Source of the DNA: UBA1181 sp045639525
Lineage (GTDB): Bacteria > Bacteroidota > Bacteroidia > Bacteroidales > Paludibacteraceae
Assembly (NCBI GenBank): GCA_045639525.1
Contig: JAZUDI010000037.1
Coordinates: forward strand, 1 to 64,000
DNA: 64,000 nt
Direction of reading: 5' to 3'
Shown here: positions 25,673 to 35,327 of the stretch, in pieces
Layout of the letters: each line of letters starts with the position of its first letter
How positions within the stretch are numbered: the first letter of the stretch is position 1
The notes under the pieces: model-generated
Databases searched by the model: none
Seen by the model: only the letters and a program-made list of their open reading frames with translations
Told to the model about the DNA's origin: nothing
Program-made: the position numbers and the translations under genes

Positions 25673-27046
25673 CTCTTTCCCTTTCTCCAGGAATTTATGC
25701 ACATCCTTCCTAAACCGTATGATTAGTAGCAGGGAAGCCAAATATAGCTCGATGATATAGGCGAACCATACACCCGGCGCACCCCAACCCAAATAGATGC
25801 CGCAGAAATAACTCACGGAGATGGTGACGACAATGTAGCAGATGAAGGCCACCACCATGGGGGTGATGACATTTTGCATGCCACGCAGCGATCCGATGAC
25901 GACGGTCTGCAATCCGTCCGCCACTTGATAGGCGCCTGTCATGATTAGCAAAACGGCGGCCAACTCTATGACGTCCGCTTCGTGGGAGAATATCATGGCG
26001 ATCTCTGTCCTAAAAAGAATGATGAGGATGGAACATACGCCCATAAAGGCGAGAACCAAGTGGATGGAGGCGATGCCCGCCTTTTTCATGGCGACGAAAT
26101 CTTTCGCTCCGATTTGATGGCTGACGCGGATGGTGGTGGCTGACGCGATGCCGCAGCTGACCATCCAAGTGATGGCGGATATGGTAATGGCGATTTGGTG
26201 GCTCGCCAAGGCGACTGTTCCGCACATGCCCACGAACATTACCGCCACATTCATTCCGAAGGTCTCCAAGAACATCTGTAGCCCAATAGGCGTGCTGATT
26301 TTCATCAAACTGCCCAACTCCTTGATGGAGAATTTACGCCACCCGAAATCGTGGAAGTAGGAGGCGTAAGGGTGCTTACACCGTACCAGTATGATAAAGG
26401 CGACGCACATGATGATTCTCGATATCAGCGTGGCGTAAGCCGCTCCATCCACGCCTAATTGAGGTGCGCCCCATTTGCCGAAGATGAGTATGTAGTTGAG
26501 CAGTATGTTGAGCATATTGCCCGATACCGTCACAATCATCGCGTAGGTCGTGTTCCCCACGCCATCCATGAATTGACGGAAGGCTTGGAACAGCAAGACG
26601 AAGGGGAGGGATTCGAGTAGGATCAGAAAGTAGGATTTCGCGATCGGCACCACCTCTTCGGGTTGCCCTAAATTGGCCAAGTTCATATAGAGGATGGTCA
26701 TCAATCCGCCCATGACTAGGGTGACCAAAAGGTTGAATAGGATCGAGTTTTGGAATAGGGAGGAGACTCTCTTGTGGTTTCCTGACGCGTAAGCCTCTCC
26801 GATCAAAGGGGTGGATCCGAATGATAATCCGAGGGAAGCGGCGAAACCGATAAAGAAAGAGGCACCGCCAAAGGATACGGCGGCCAAATCCACTTTGCCG
26901 AGCTGTCCGACCATAATGGTGTCGGCCAGTTGGACGGTTCCCTGTCCTAATTGGGCCAACATGACGGGTACAGCCAGTTTGAGATTACGCTTATAAAAGG
27001 GGATATACCCTTTGAAATAATCGATGATATTTGCCACTCCTCCCAT
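25664..27046 (-). CDS. MATE family multidrug/Na+ antiporter
   Basis: An inner-membrane exporter of the NorM type, coupling efflux of cationic compounds to Na+ or H+ entry. The 460-residue product has about 12 hydrophobic segments. Typical blocks are PVMLAQLGQGTVQLADTIMVG near residues 26-46 and FGSTPLIGEAYASGN. The C-terminus is cytoplasmic and basic. It begins 8 bases after the kdsA stop, so the two are probably co-transcribed, though functionally unrelated. Substrate not predictable. Confidence 0.93.
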   Translation of the reverse strand: MGGVANIIDYFKGYIPFYKRNLKLAVPVMLAQLGQGTVQLADTIMVGQLGKVDLAAVSFGGASFFIGFAASLGLSFGSTPLIGEAYASGNHKRVSSLFQNSILFNLLVTLVMGGLMTILYMNLANLGQPEEVVPIAKSYFLILLESLPFVLLFQAFRQFMDGVGNTTYAMIVTVSGNMLNILLNYILIFGKWGAPQLGVDGAAYATLISRIIMCVAFIILVRCKHPYASYFHDFGWRKFSIKELGSLMKISTPIGLQMFLETFGMNVAVMFVGMCGTVALASHQIAITISAITWMVSCGIASATTIRVSHQIGAKDFVAMKKAGIASIHLVLAFMGVCSILIILFRTEIAMIFSHEADVIELAAVLLIMTGAYQVADGLQTVVIGSLRGMQNVITPMVVAFICYIVVTISVSYFCGIYLGWGAPGVWFAYIIELYLASLLLIIRFRKDVHKFLEKGKENS

Positions 27047-27054
27047 ATCTCTGC

Positions 27055-27876
27055 TTATAGAATAGCTTGACGGATACGAACTAATTTTGCCAAAAGGCCA
27101 TCCATTAAGTTGATGTTGAGCATGTTGGCACCGTCTGATTTCGCATGGGCAGGGTCGAAGTGCGTCTCCATGAATAGGCCGTCCGCACCCACTGCGATAC
27201 CCGCCTTGGCGATGGTCTCGATCATCTCAGGGTTTCCGCCTGAAACGCCGCAGGTTTGGTTGGGTTGTTGAAGCGAGTGGGTGGCGTCCAATACGGCAGG
27301 GAAGCCACATTGTTGCATCTGTGGAATGCCTCGGAAGTCCACGATAAGGTCTTGATAGCCGAAGCTTGTTCCGCGGTCGGTCAAGATGATCTTGTCGTTG
27401 CCGGTGCTGCGCACCTTCTCCGCAGCGAAAGACATTGCCGCAGGGGATAGGAATTGTCCCTTCTTGATGTTCACCACCTTGCCGGTTTTGCCCGCCGCCA
27501 CCAAAAGGTCGGTTTGGCGGCAAAGGAATGCCGGAATTTGAAGCACATCCACGTATTGAGCGGCAAGTTCCGCCTCCTCTTCGGTGTGGATATCCGTTAC
27601 CACGGGGATGTCAAAATGCTCGCCCACCTTGCGGAGGATCTCCAACGCCTTCTCGTTGCCGATTCCGGTGAACGAGTCCACTTTTGAACGGTTGGCCTTC
27701 TTGTAAGAACCCTTGAAAATATAGGGAATTTGGTATTTGTCGGATAGTGAAACAAGGTGCTCCGCGATTCTGAATGCCATCTCTTCGCCTTCGATGACGC
27801 AAGGTCCTGACATTAAGAAGAAGTTGTTGGAATCCGTATGCTTTATCTTTGAACCGAAAATATTATAATTTGTCAT
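27055..27876 (-). CDS. kdsA: 3-deoxy-8-phosphooctulonate synthase
   Basis: Condenses arabinose 5-phosphate with phosphoenolpyruvate to Kdo 8-phosphate for lipid A/LPS. The 273-residue product has FFLMSGPCVIEGE, IFKGSYKKANRSK, VTDIHTEEEA, GTSFGYQDLIVDFRGI and the C-terminal GLFMETHFDPAHAKSDGANM, all diagnostic of KdsA. It shows the organism makes a Kdo-containing outer membrane. Confidence 0.97.
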   Translation of the reverse strand: MTNYNIFGSKIKHTDSNNFFLMSGPCVIEGEEMAFRIAEHLVSLSDKYQIPYIFKGSYKKANRSKVDSFTGIGNEKALEILRKVGEHFDIPVVTDIHTEEEAELAAQYVDVLQIPAFLCRQTDLLVAAGKTGKVVNIKKGQFLSPAAMSFAAEKVRSTGNDKIILTDRGTSFGYQDLIVDFRGIPQMQQCGFPAVLDATHSLQQPNQTCGVSGGNPEMIETIAKAGIAVGADGLFMETHFDPAHAKSDGANMLNINLMDGLLAKLVRIRQAIL

Positions 27877-27901
27877 ATTGAATGTTATTTTGTTGATAAC
27901 G

Positions 27902-27909
27902 CAAAGGTA
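27902..27909 (-). promoter_or_regulatory. -7 box of kdsA-MATE
   Basis: TACCTTTG on the minus strand, 26 bases before the kdsA start. Confidence 0.55.
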
Positions 27910-27923
27910 CGTTTTTTAGGGGA

Positions 27924-27960
27924 AATAAAAAAAAGAGGAGCAACAGGTCGTTGCTCCTCC
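27924..27960 (-). terminator. Terminator of alaS
   Basis: GAGGAGCAAC and GTTGCTCCTC form a 10-bp stem (27935-27959). On the minus strand it is followed by a long T run. It lies 24 bases after the alaS stop. Confidence 0.85.
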
Positions 27961-27983
27961 CACAGGTTGTGTTTATCGTGATA

Positions 27984-30596
27984 TTAGAATTTGTTCAATA
28001 AACAGTCGAGCGCGCGGTTCAAACCTTCTGCGTCCTTACCACCCGCTTGCGCGAAGAATGGTTGACCACCGCCGCCTCCCTTGATCTCCTTGGCCGCGTC
28101 GCGAACCAATTGGGTAGCGTTCAATCCGCCTGCGACCAAATCATCGGACAAAGCCAATGTGATGGCTGGTTTACCTTGATTAGCGGTTGCGCCGATGAAT
28201 ACGAGGTTGTTGCTTACGACATTGCGGATCTGGAAGGCCACTGATCTAACCATGTCGGCCTCAAATTCGCCTTGAAGGATGATCACTTTGTTACCGTTCT
28301 TCTCGGTGGCGGAAGCGATTAACTTGTCGCGGAGGATCATCACCTTCTCTTGGATGAATTGCTCCACTTGCTTCTTCATGGCAGCGTTCTCGTCCAATGA
28401 CTTCTTGATCGATTGTGCCAAATTTGGCGCATTGTTGAAGAGAGCCTTCACATCGCGTAAAGTATCTTGCAATGAATCCAAGTACTCCTCTGCCTTCACG
28501 CCAGATACAGCCTCGATACGACGGACACCTGCGGAGACGGATGACTCTGAAAGAATGCGGATGAAACCGATCTCACCTGTTGACTTCACGTGTGTTCCAC
28601 CGCAAAGCTCGATGGATGGACCATATTTGATGACACGTACCGCGTCTCCGTATTTCTCTCCGAACAAAGCGATTGCGCCCATATTGCGAGCATCCTCGAT
28701 AGGCATCTCTCTGTGTTCCTCCAAAGAGATGTTTTGGCGAACCATCGCGTTGGCCAACTTCTCAGCCTTTCTCAACTCCTCGTCGGTCACCTTTTGGAAG
28801 TGGGAGAAGTCGAAACGCAAAGCCTCAGGTGATACGTATGATCCCTTTTGCTCCACGTGTGTACCCAATACTTGGCGCAAAGCGTAATCCAACAAGTGGG
28901 TAGCGGTGTGGTTGCAAGCAATTTGCTCGCGACGTTCCGCATTTACCTCAGCGGTGAAGGTGGCGCTCAAGTTGGCTGGCATCTTTTTAGCGATGTGTAC
29001 GCTCAAGTTGTTCTCCTTCTTGGTGTCGATGATCTCGATGCACTCGTCGTCGGATTTCAAAATACCTGAATCACCTACTTGACCACCCATCTCTGCATAG
29101 AATGGGGTTCTGCTCAAAACGATTTGGTAGAACTCCGCGTTCTTTTGTTTGATCTTTCTATAACGGAGAATCTCGGTGTCGCATGAAAGGATGTCGTATC
29201 CGACGAACTCGGATTCTCCCTCGCTCAATTGTACCCAGTCGCCTGTCTCTACGGCAGCGGCGTTGCGGGCACGCTCCTTTTGCTTTTGCATCTCTTGGTT
29301 GAACTCCTCTTCGTTGACGCTCATGCCATTCTCGCGGAGGATCAACTCGGTCAAGTCCAATGGGAAACCGAAGGTGTCGTACAAGGTGAAACCATCCTTG
29401 CCGGAGATTTCGCTCTTGCCTGCGGCCTTTGTGTCCGCCATGACCTTGTCCAAAAGACGGATACCAGTCTCCAAAGTGCGGAGGAATGACTCCTCCTCCT
29501 CCTTGATCACCTTCTCAACCAATGATTGTTGAGCGATCAATTCAGGGTAAGCCTCGCCCATGCTGTCGATAAGGGCAGGAAGCAATTTATACATGAATGC
29601 TCCGCGTTGTCCGAGGAAGGTATAACCGTAACGGACCGCACGGCGCAAAATTCTACGGATGACGTAACCTGCCTTCGCGTTGGAAGGAAGTTGTCCGTCG
29701 GTGATGGAGAAGGAGATGGTTCTGATGTGGTCGGCGATTACGCGCATCGCGATGTCAGTCTCTCTCTTCTTGCCATATTCGCAACCGCAGATCTTACCGA
29801 TCTCCTTGATGATGGGTTGGAATACGTCCGTGTCGTAGTTGGATTTCTTTCCTTGCAATGCCATGCAAAGACGCTCGAATCCCATACCTGTATCCACGTG
29901 TTTTGCGGGAAGAGACTCCAAAGAGCCATCCGCCTTGCGGTTGAACTGCATGAATACGTTGTTCCAGATCTCGATTACTTGCGGATTGTCTTTGTTGACC
30001 AACTCCACACCAGGAACTTTTGCGCGCTCGTCGTCGTCGCGGAGGTCGATATGGATCTCTGAACATGGACCACAAGGTCCTGTGTCACCCATTTCCCAGA
30101 AGTTGTCGTGCTTATTGCCGTTGATGATGCGCTCTTTTGGCAAGAATTGCGCCCAGATCTCTGCCGCCTCATCGTCTCTGCCGAGATTGTCCTCTTTGCT
30201 TCCTTCGAAAACGGTAGCGTAAAGACGATTGGGATCAAGCTTCAAAACATCCACCAAATATTCCCAAGCCCAAGAAATCGCCTCTTTCTTGAAGTAATCG
30301 CCGAAAGACCAGTTCCCCAACATCTCGAACATGGTGTGGTGGTAAGTGTCTAGACCTACCTCTTCCAAGTCGTTGTGCTTTCCGCTGACGCGGAGACACT
30401 TTTGCGAGTCCGCGACACGAGGGTATTTGCGGGGTGCGTTACCTAAGAAAATATCTTTGAATTGATTCATACCCGCATTGGTGAACATCAATGTGGGGTC
30501 GTTTTTCACCACCATTGGCGCAGAAGGAACGATGGTATGTCCCTTTGAAGCGAAGAAGTCGGTGAACGATTTGCGGATTTCTTTAGCTGTTAACAT
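27984..30596 (-). CDS. alaS: Alanyl-tRNA synthetase
   Basis: Charges tRNA-Ala and clears mischarged Ser/Gly. The 870-residue class II enzyme has an N-terminal catalytic domain (FASKGHTIVPSAPMVVKNDP, MGDTGPCGPCSEIH), the editing domain with HTATHLLDYALR and CGGTHV, and the C-terminal oligomerisation domain ending in GGGGGQPFFAQAGG. The length is standard. It has its own promoter and terminator. Confidence 0.98.
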   Translation of the reverse strand: MLTAKEIRKSFTDFFASKGHTIVPSAPMVVKNDPTLMFTNAGMNQFKDIFLGNAPRKYPRVADSQKCLRVSGKHNDLEEVGLDTYHHTMFEMLGNWSFGDYFKKEAISWAWEYLVDVLKLDPNRLYATVFEGSKEDNLGRDDEAAEIWAQFLPKERIINGNKHDNFWEMGDTGPCGPCSEIHIDLRDDDERAKVPGVELVNKDNPQVIEIWNNVFMQFNRKADGSLESLPAKHVDTGMGFERLCMALQGKKSNYDTDVFQPIIKEIGKICGCEYGKKRETDIAMRVIADHIRTISFSITDGQLPSNAKAGYVIRRILRRAVRYGYTFLGQRGAFMYKLLPALIDSMGEAYPELIAQQSLVEKVIKEEEESFLRTLETGIRLLDKVMADTKAAGKSEISGKDGFTLYDTFGFPLDLTELILRENGMSVNEEEFNQEMQKQKERARNAAAVETGDWVQLSEGESEFVGYDILSCDTEILRYRKIKQKNAEFYQIVLSRTPFYAEMGGQVGDSGILKSDDECIEIIDTKKENNLSVHIAKKMPANLSATFTAEVNAERREQIACNHTATHLLDYALRQVLGTHVEQKGSYVSPEALRFDFSHFQKVTDEELRKAEKLANAMVRQNISLEEHREMPIEDARNMGAIALFGEKYGDAVRVIKYGPSIELCGGTHVKSTGEIGFIRILSESSVSAGVRRIEAVSGVKAEEYLDSLQDTLRDVKALFNNAPNLAQSIKKSLDENAAMKKQVEQFIQEKVMILRDKLIASATEKNGNKVIILQGEFEADMVRSVAFQIRNVVSNNLVFIGATANQGKPAITLALSDDLVAGGLNATQLVRDAAKEIKGGGGGQPFFAQAGGKDAEGLNRALDCLLNKF

Positions 30597-30620
30597 CTTG
30601 TCTATTATTATTCAATGGTG

Positions 30621-30628
30621 CAAAAGTA
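30621..30628 (-). promoter_or_regulatory. -7 box of alaS
   Basis: TACTTTTG on the minus strand, 25 bases before alaS. It is back to back with the M23 promoter. Confidence 0.55.
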
Positions 30629-30649
30629 GCACATTTCCAACAAAAAAAC

Positions 30650-30657
30650 TATCTTTG
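30650..30657 (+). promoter_or_regulatory. -7 box of the M23 peptidase operon
   Basis: TATCTTTG, 87 bases before the peptidase start. Confidence 0.55.
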
Positions 30658-30743
30658 CCAATGCATTTTATTTAAGGTGAGTTTTAAAATTATCGTTTTA
30701 GGGGGAGTTTGCTCTCCCAAAAGTTCGATAAGTATAAGATAAT

Positions 30744-31709
30744 ATGGCTAAAGCGAGATATCAGTTTAACCCTAAAACACTCTCTTTCGAGCGAGTGGAT
30801 AATACCATCCGGCATTGGGCGAAGTGGGCCCTCTCACATCTGTTCACCAGCGTTTTCGCTGGATTGGCGTGCTTTGTCGTGTTCGCTCTCTTCCTTGATT
30901 CTCCGAAAGAGAAGCGGTTGAAGAGTGAATTGGCGATGATGGAGGACCAGTATGAATTGTTGAATGCGCAGTTGGCGGATGTGCAGAATGTGTTGGACGA
31001 CATCCGTCAAAGGGACGATAACCTTTACCGCTTGATCGTGCAGGCTGACCCTGTGGAGAGAAGTATCCGTATGGGCTCTGACAATCAGGAGAAGTACAAT
31101 GAGTTGCGTTCCAGCTCGGAGATCGCCGCCAAGACGGCGATGACGATGGAGCGAATCCGCAGACAACTCTATGCGCAGTCCGTCTCTTTCGACGAGGTGG
31201 TGAATTTGGCCCGTAACAAGGAGGATATGCTCCTTTGCATCCCTGCCATTCAACCCGTGATGAACAAAAACCTGAAACGTATGGCCTCTGGTTACGGCTA
31301 CCGTATCGACCCTATCTACAAGACTCCTAAGTTCCATGCCGGCATGGACTTCTCCGGTGAGGTCGGGACAGATATCTTCGCTACAGGAAAGGGCGTGATC
31401 GAGTTCCGGGGCTGGATGCAGGGCTACGGAAACACGGTGATCGTGGATCATGGTTATGGTTATAAGACTCTGTATGGCCACTTGCATAATTTCGCCAAGA
31501 AAATTAAGGTGGGTACCCATGTGGCCAGGGGCGAGGTGATCGCTTATATGGGTAACACAGGAAAATCCACTGGTCCGCACGTTCATTACGAGGTGCGTTA
31601 TAAAGACAAAGTGGTGGATCCACGTAACTATTACTACATGGACCTATCTCCGGAACAGTATGACGAGATGATTCAAATCGTCTCCAACAACGGTAACATC
31701 TTCGACTAA
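30744..31709 (+). CDS. M23 family metallopeptidase, membrane-anchored
   Basis: A periplasmic peptidoglycan endopeptidase or a cell-division/LytM-type regulator. The 321-residue product has one N-terminal membrane segment (about 33-52), a coiled-coil region (about 55-150) and a C-terminal LytM domain. The zinc ligands are present: H198 and D202 in HAGMDFS, and H279/H281 in HVHYE, so it should be catalytically active. Start context and promoter fit. It is followed 13 bases later by a MerR-type regulator. Confidence 0.92.
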   Translation: MAKARYQFNPKTLSFERVDNTIRHWAKWALSHLFTSVFAGLACFVVFALFLDSPKEKRLKSELAMMEDQYELLNAQLADVQNVLDDIRQRDDNLYRLIVQADPVERSIRMGSDNQEKYNELRSSSEIAAKTAMTMERIRRQLYAQSVSFDEVVNLARNKEDMLLCIPAIQPVMNKNLKRMASGYGYRIDPIYKTPKFHAGMDFSGEVGTDIFATGKGVIEFRGWMQGYGNTVIVDHGYGYKTLYGHLHNFAKKIKVGTHVARGEVIAYMGNTGKSTGPHVHYEVRYKDKVVDPRNYYYMDLSPEQYDEMIQIVSNNGNIFD

Positions 31710-31722
31710 TCTTGTGCGCCCT

Positions 31723-32091
31723 ATGAGCGAAGAGAAACGATATTATAAGATCAATGAAGTGGCCGAGATGTTGGGCGTTGAGGCTTCCACCCTGCGTTAC
31801 TGGGAGGGGGAATTCTCCTCTCTGTCTCCCCGTCGGAACAACAGCGGCAAGCGGTTATACACGGCCGAGGATGTGGAGGAGGCCCGCAGAATCCAGTTCC
31901 TCCTGAAGCAGAAGGGACTGACGGTGAAGGGTGCGAAATGTGCTTTGGTCGATCCGAAACGGGTGAACCGCCAGTACGAGGTGGTGAAGCGACTTGAAGC
32001 ACTGAAGGAGGAGGTCGGAAAACTGAAGAAGGAGGTCGGCGTATTGATGAAACACACCATATCTTTGGATGAGCAATGGTCGGGTTGGTAG
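31723..32091 (+). CDS. MerR family transcriptional regulator
   Basis: A 122-residue DNA-binding protein: N-terminal winged helix-turn-helix (KINEVAEMLGVEASTLRYWE, then RRNNSGKRLYTAEDVEEARR) followed by a dimerisation helix (VVKRLEALKEEVGKLKKEV). It has no cysteine metal site at the C-terminus and no large effector domain. A GTG three codons upstream is the alternative start; MSEEKRYYKI was preferred as ATG. Its end overlaps the next gene by 16 bases. Target unknown. Confidence 0.9.
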   Translation: MSEEKRYYKINEVAEMLGVEASTLRYWEGEFSSLSPRRNNSGKRLYTAEDVEEARRIQFLLKQKGLTVKGAKCALVDPKRVNRQYEVVKRLEALKEEVGKLKKEVGVLMKHTISLDEQWSGW

Positions 32092-32705
32092 AGGTCATCG
32101 AGTATGTGGGTACCTTCGCCTTCGCCATTAGCGGAATCCGCTTGGCGGCGAAGAAGGATTTCGATCTTTTTGGTGCCTATGTGGTAGGGTTGGTGACCGC
32201 CATCGGCGGAGGAACCATTCGCGACCTTTGTATCGACGCCACCCCTTTCTGGATGCAGAATGCCAATTATCTGATATGGTCGGGAGCAGCGCTCCTCTTC
32301 GTGATACTTTTCCGCAAATACCTGGTCCGCCTGAATATTACTTTCTTTATATTTGATACCATTGGTCTGGCGCTCTTCACGGTGGTGGGCATCGAGAAGA
32401 CTTTGGCGGCAGGCTACGATTTTTGGGTGGCGATCGTGATGGGTGGCATCACGGGTGCGGCGGGCGGTGTGTTCCGTGATATCTTCATCAATGAGATTCC
32501 CCTAATCTTCAGGAAGGAGATCTATGCGGTCGCCTGCTTGATAGGTGGTTTGGTCTATTATGTTTGCGCAAAGGTCGGTCTGGATATGATTTTTGTACAG
32601 TTGCTGAGCGCCCTTAGCGTCGCGATGACGAGAATAGTGGCGGTGCGTTACCAGATTGGATTGCCCCACATAAAAAAGGAACAAGAGGGAGATTCTAATG
32701 GTTGA
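32076..32705 (+). CDS. TRIC-like cation channel family protein (YicG/UPF0126)
   Basis: The 209-residue membrane protein has about seven hydrophobic segments and two repeated halves, each with a glycine-rich kink (TAIGGGTIRDLCID near 47-60; MGGITGAAGGVFRDIFINE near 122-140). This is the layout of bacterial TRIC homologs. Physiological role unknown. Translationally coupled to the MerR gene. Confidence 0.88.
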   Translation: MVGLVEVIEYVGTFAFAISGIRLAAKKDFDLFGAYVVGLVTAIGGGTIRDLCIDATPFWMQNANYLIWSGAALLFVILFRKYLVRLNITFFIFDTIGLALFTVVGIEKTLAAGYDFWVAIVMGGITGAAGGVFRDIFINEIPLIFRKEIYAVACLIGGLVYYVCAKVGLDMIFVQLLSALSVAMTRIVAVRYQIGLPHIKKEQEGDSNG

Positions 32706-32823
32706 AAATGAGCGTGTTATCGCTTAAATTCTCCTGTTTGCTTTTTTTTACATTATTTAGTAGGCATATGTCCGAAGAAATCACTAATTTTACCCCGTTA
32801 TTAACACATTAAATATTACGGAA

Positions 32824-33870
32824 ATGAAGAAACTATTTACATTGACTGCAGCAATGCTTTTCGCGGCTGGTTGTTTCGCACAATACACCTTGTCGTATAA
32901 GGCAAATCAGCTACGTATCGGTGATTACCGCAATATGAAGCAAATCGAATATCAAGCGCAAGGTGAGGCTGGCGCTAATCAATATTGGGACTTCTCGAAG
33001 GCTAAGGTGCTCAAGGATATGTACATCGACCAACAAGAGGATATGAACGCCGTTGGACAAGAGGGTTATCGTTTGAGTTGCGATGAGGGTGGGACCAAGC
33101 ATACCCTTTTCGAGATCACAAAGTCTGAGAAGAGATACTTCGGTATGGTTACCCCTAACTCGAAGATCGAGTTTGAGGAGCCGATCGTTGACTTGATGTT
33201 CCCATTCTCATACCAAGATACCAAGGTGGGCGCAATGGTTGGAACATATACACCGAACAATGGTGAGGTTTCGTTCATTGATGGAAACTATATCACTACC
33301 GCTGACGCGTGGGGAACTTTGGTTTTACCGGATGGAAACACCTATCGTAATGTCTTGCGTGTGAAGGTCTCTAAAAACTACACCCAAAACTTCGGAAAGA
33401 GCAAGTACACGATCAAGACCACCCGTTACCAATATTTCGCTGAGGGAGCACGCTATCCAGTGCTTATCGTTGTGGAGAGCGAGAGTGCCTCTGACAGCGG
33501 CTGCAAGTGTGGCGGAAAGTTCGGTGAGATGTATATGGAGACTCCTGCCGTTTACGAGAACGATGCTGTAAAGGCGGCTCCTGTGGCTGGCGAGTTTGAG
33601 TACAATGCTGAGTTCAACTATTTGGCATCTCCAAATCCATTTAAGGAGAGCATCCATTTGGCGTTCTCTATGGGCGCTGACGCTAAGGTGATCGTTGATA
33701 TGTTGGATATGAACGGCCGTGTGTTGAAGAACTTCTTGAGTGAGGAGTTGACTGCCGGCCAACATGTTTATAACTTCAATGCGACTTCCTTGACTACTGG
33801 TCAATACGCTTTGCGTATCCAAGTGGGCGACAAGGTTTATACCAACGTGATGTTGAAGAACAAGAAATAA
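32824..33870 (+). CDS. Secreted protein with type IX sorting domain
   Basis: The 348-residue product has a clear signal peptide (MKKLFTLTAAMLFAAGCFAQ). Its C-terminal 80 residues form a T9SS type A sorting domain (YLASPNPFKESIHLAF, then GRVLKNF, then LTTGQYALRIQVGDKVYTN). The protein should cross the outer membrane by the Por system, where the domain is cleaved. The middle, about 230 residues, is a domain I cannot assign, with a short cysteine pair in SGCKCGG. It is monocistronic. Confidence 0.85.
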   Translation: MKKLFTLTAAMLFAAGCFAQYTLSYKANQLRIGDYRNMKQIEYQAQGEAGANQYWDFSKAKVLKDMYIDQQEDMNAVGQEGYRLSCDEGGTKHTLFEITKSEKRYFGMVTPNSKIEFEEPIVDLMFPFSYQDTKVGAMVGTYTPNNGEVSFIDGNYITTADAWGTLVLPDGNTYRNVLRVKVSKNYTQNFGKSKYTIKTTRYQYFAEGARYPVLIVVESESASDSGCKCGGKFGEMYMETPAVYENDAVKAAPVAGEFEYNAEFNYLASPNPFKESIHLAFSMGADAKVIVDMLDMNGRVLKNFLSEELTAGQHVYNFNATSLTTGQYALRIQVGDKVYTNVMLKNKK

Positions 33871-33896
33871 CTTATTCCCAATATCAGAATAAGGAG

Positions 33897-33926
33897 AAGG
33901 GCGGTCGATTTGACTGCCCTTTTTTG
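33897..33926 (+). terminator. Terminator after the T9SS cargo gene
   Basis: GGGCGGTC (33899-33906) pairs with GACTGCCC (33912-33919) with one G-T pair, then six or more T. Confidence 0.8.
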
Positions 33927-34022
33927 CGCGCATCCAAATCTGTGGATGCTAATATTATCTCATCTTAATATATATATTCTGCACTTGTCTTTCATAATAG
34001 GGTGTAATTGTAAAAAAATGTT

Positions 34023-34030
34023 TATCTTTG
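34023..34030 (+). promoter_or_regulatory. -7 box of the serine palmitoyltransferase gene
   Basis: TATCTTTG, 26 bases before the start codon. Confidence 0.6.
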
Positions 34031-34055
34031 CCGAAATTTTGTATAAAATAAAGAG

Positions 34056-35243
34056 ATGGGTTTATTACAAGAGAAATTATCTAAGTACACCGAGCCTCAA
34101 AAAGTGAAAGCGCTTGGTGTTTACCCTTACTTCAGAGAGATTCAGAGCGAACAAGATACCGAAGTGATCATCGACGGCAAAAAGGTCTTGATGTTCGGTT
34201 CTAATAGCTACCTTGGATTGACAAACCATCCTAAGATCAAGGAGGCCGCCATCGAAGCGACGAAGAAATATGGTTCGGGTTGTGCCGGATCACGTTTTTT
34301 GAACGGAACTTTGGACATCCACGTGGAGTTGGAGAGAAAGTTGGCTGAATTCGTTGGAAAGGATGACGCGTTGATCTTCTCTGCAGGTTTTAATGTGAAC
34401 ATGGGTGTGGTTTCCATGTTGACAGGTCGTGAGGACTATTTGATTTTTGATGAGTTGGACCATGCTTCTATTATGGCCGGCAAACAAATGTCTTTCTCAA
34501 AGACCTTAAAGTTTAAACACAACGACATGGATTCGTTGGAGAAGAAACTCCAACAATGCGAGCCTGACAAGGTGAAGTTGATCGTTGTGGATGGTGTCTT
34601 CAGTATGGAAGGTGACGTGACAAAGTTGCCGGAGATCGTGGCGTTGTGCAAGAAATATAACGCGAATGTCTATGTTGACGAGGCCCACAGCTTGGGTGTC
34701 TTCGGAAAGCAAGGACGTGGTATCTGCGATCACTTTGGACTCTCCAAAGAGGTGGATGTCATCATGGGTACCTTCAGTAAGTCGCTTGCCTCTATCGGAG
34801 GTTTCTGCGCCGCTGACGAGTCAGTGATCAATTTCCTTCGTCACAATGCAAGACCTTATATTTTCAGCGCTAGTATCACACCAGCGGCTACCGCTTCGGC
34901 TTTGGCAGCCCTTGAGATCATGAAGAGCGAGCCTGAGAGAATGGAACACCTCTGGAAAATCACGAAGATGGCTTTGGAAGGTTTCAGAAACTTGGGATTC
35001 GAGATCGGACACACCGAGACTCCTATCATTCCACTCTTCATCCGTGATAATGAGAAGACCTTCTTGTTCACCAAGTTGCTCTTCGAGGAGGGAATATTCG
35101 TCAATCCGGTGGTAAGCCCTGCGGTTCCTTCTAACGATACTTTGGTACGCTTCTCGTTGATGGCTACCCATACCGAGGATCAAGTGGCCATCGCATTGGA
35201 GAAGATCGGTGCGGTTGGCAAGAAGTTGGGTGTTATCGCCTAA
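34056..35243 (+). CDS. spt: Serine palmitoyltransferase (alpha-oxoamine synthase)
   Basis: Condenses L-serine with palmitoyl-CoA to 3-ketosphinganine, the first step of sphingolipid synthesis characteristic of Bacteroidota. The 395-residue PLP enzyme has FGSNSYLGLTNHPKI, GCAGSRFLNGTLDIH, DEAHSLGVFGKQGRG and the PLP lysine K242 in TFSKSLASIGG. KBL/BioF relatives share the fold. The N-terminal region (LLQEKLSKYTEPQKVKALG) and the phylum favour SPT, but glycine C-acetyltransferase cannot be excluded by reading alone. Confidence 0.85.
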   Translation: MGLLQEKLSKYTEPQKVKALGVYPYFREIQSEQDTEVIIDGKKVLMFGSNSYLGLTNHPKIKEAAIEATKKYGSGCAGSRFLNGTLDIHVELERKLAEFVGKDDALIFSAGFNVNMGVVSMLTGREDYLIFDELDHASIMAGKQMSFSKTLKFKHNDMDSLEKKLQQCEPDKVKLIVVDGVFSMEGDVTKLPEIVALCKKYNANVYVDEAHSLGVFGKQGRGICDHFGLSKEVDVIMGTFSKSLASIGGFCAADESVINFLRHNARPYIFSASITPAATASALAALEIMKSEPERMEHLWKITKMALEGFRNLGFEIGHTETPIIPLFIRDNEKTFLFTKLLFEEGIFVNPVVSPAVPSNDTLVRFSLMATHTEDQVAIALEKIGAVGKKLGVIA

Positions 35244-35327
35244 CCCTTTTTATTGATAAAAACAGTATTATGCGTCCCATACATGTTCCAAACACGTATG
35301 GGCGTATAATTATAAAAGAATTGAATT

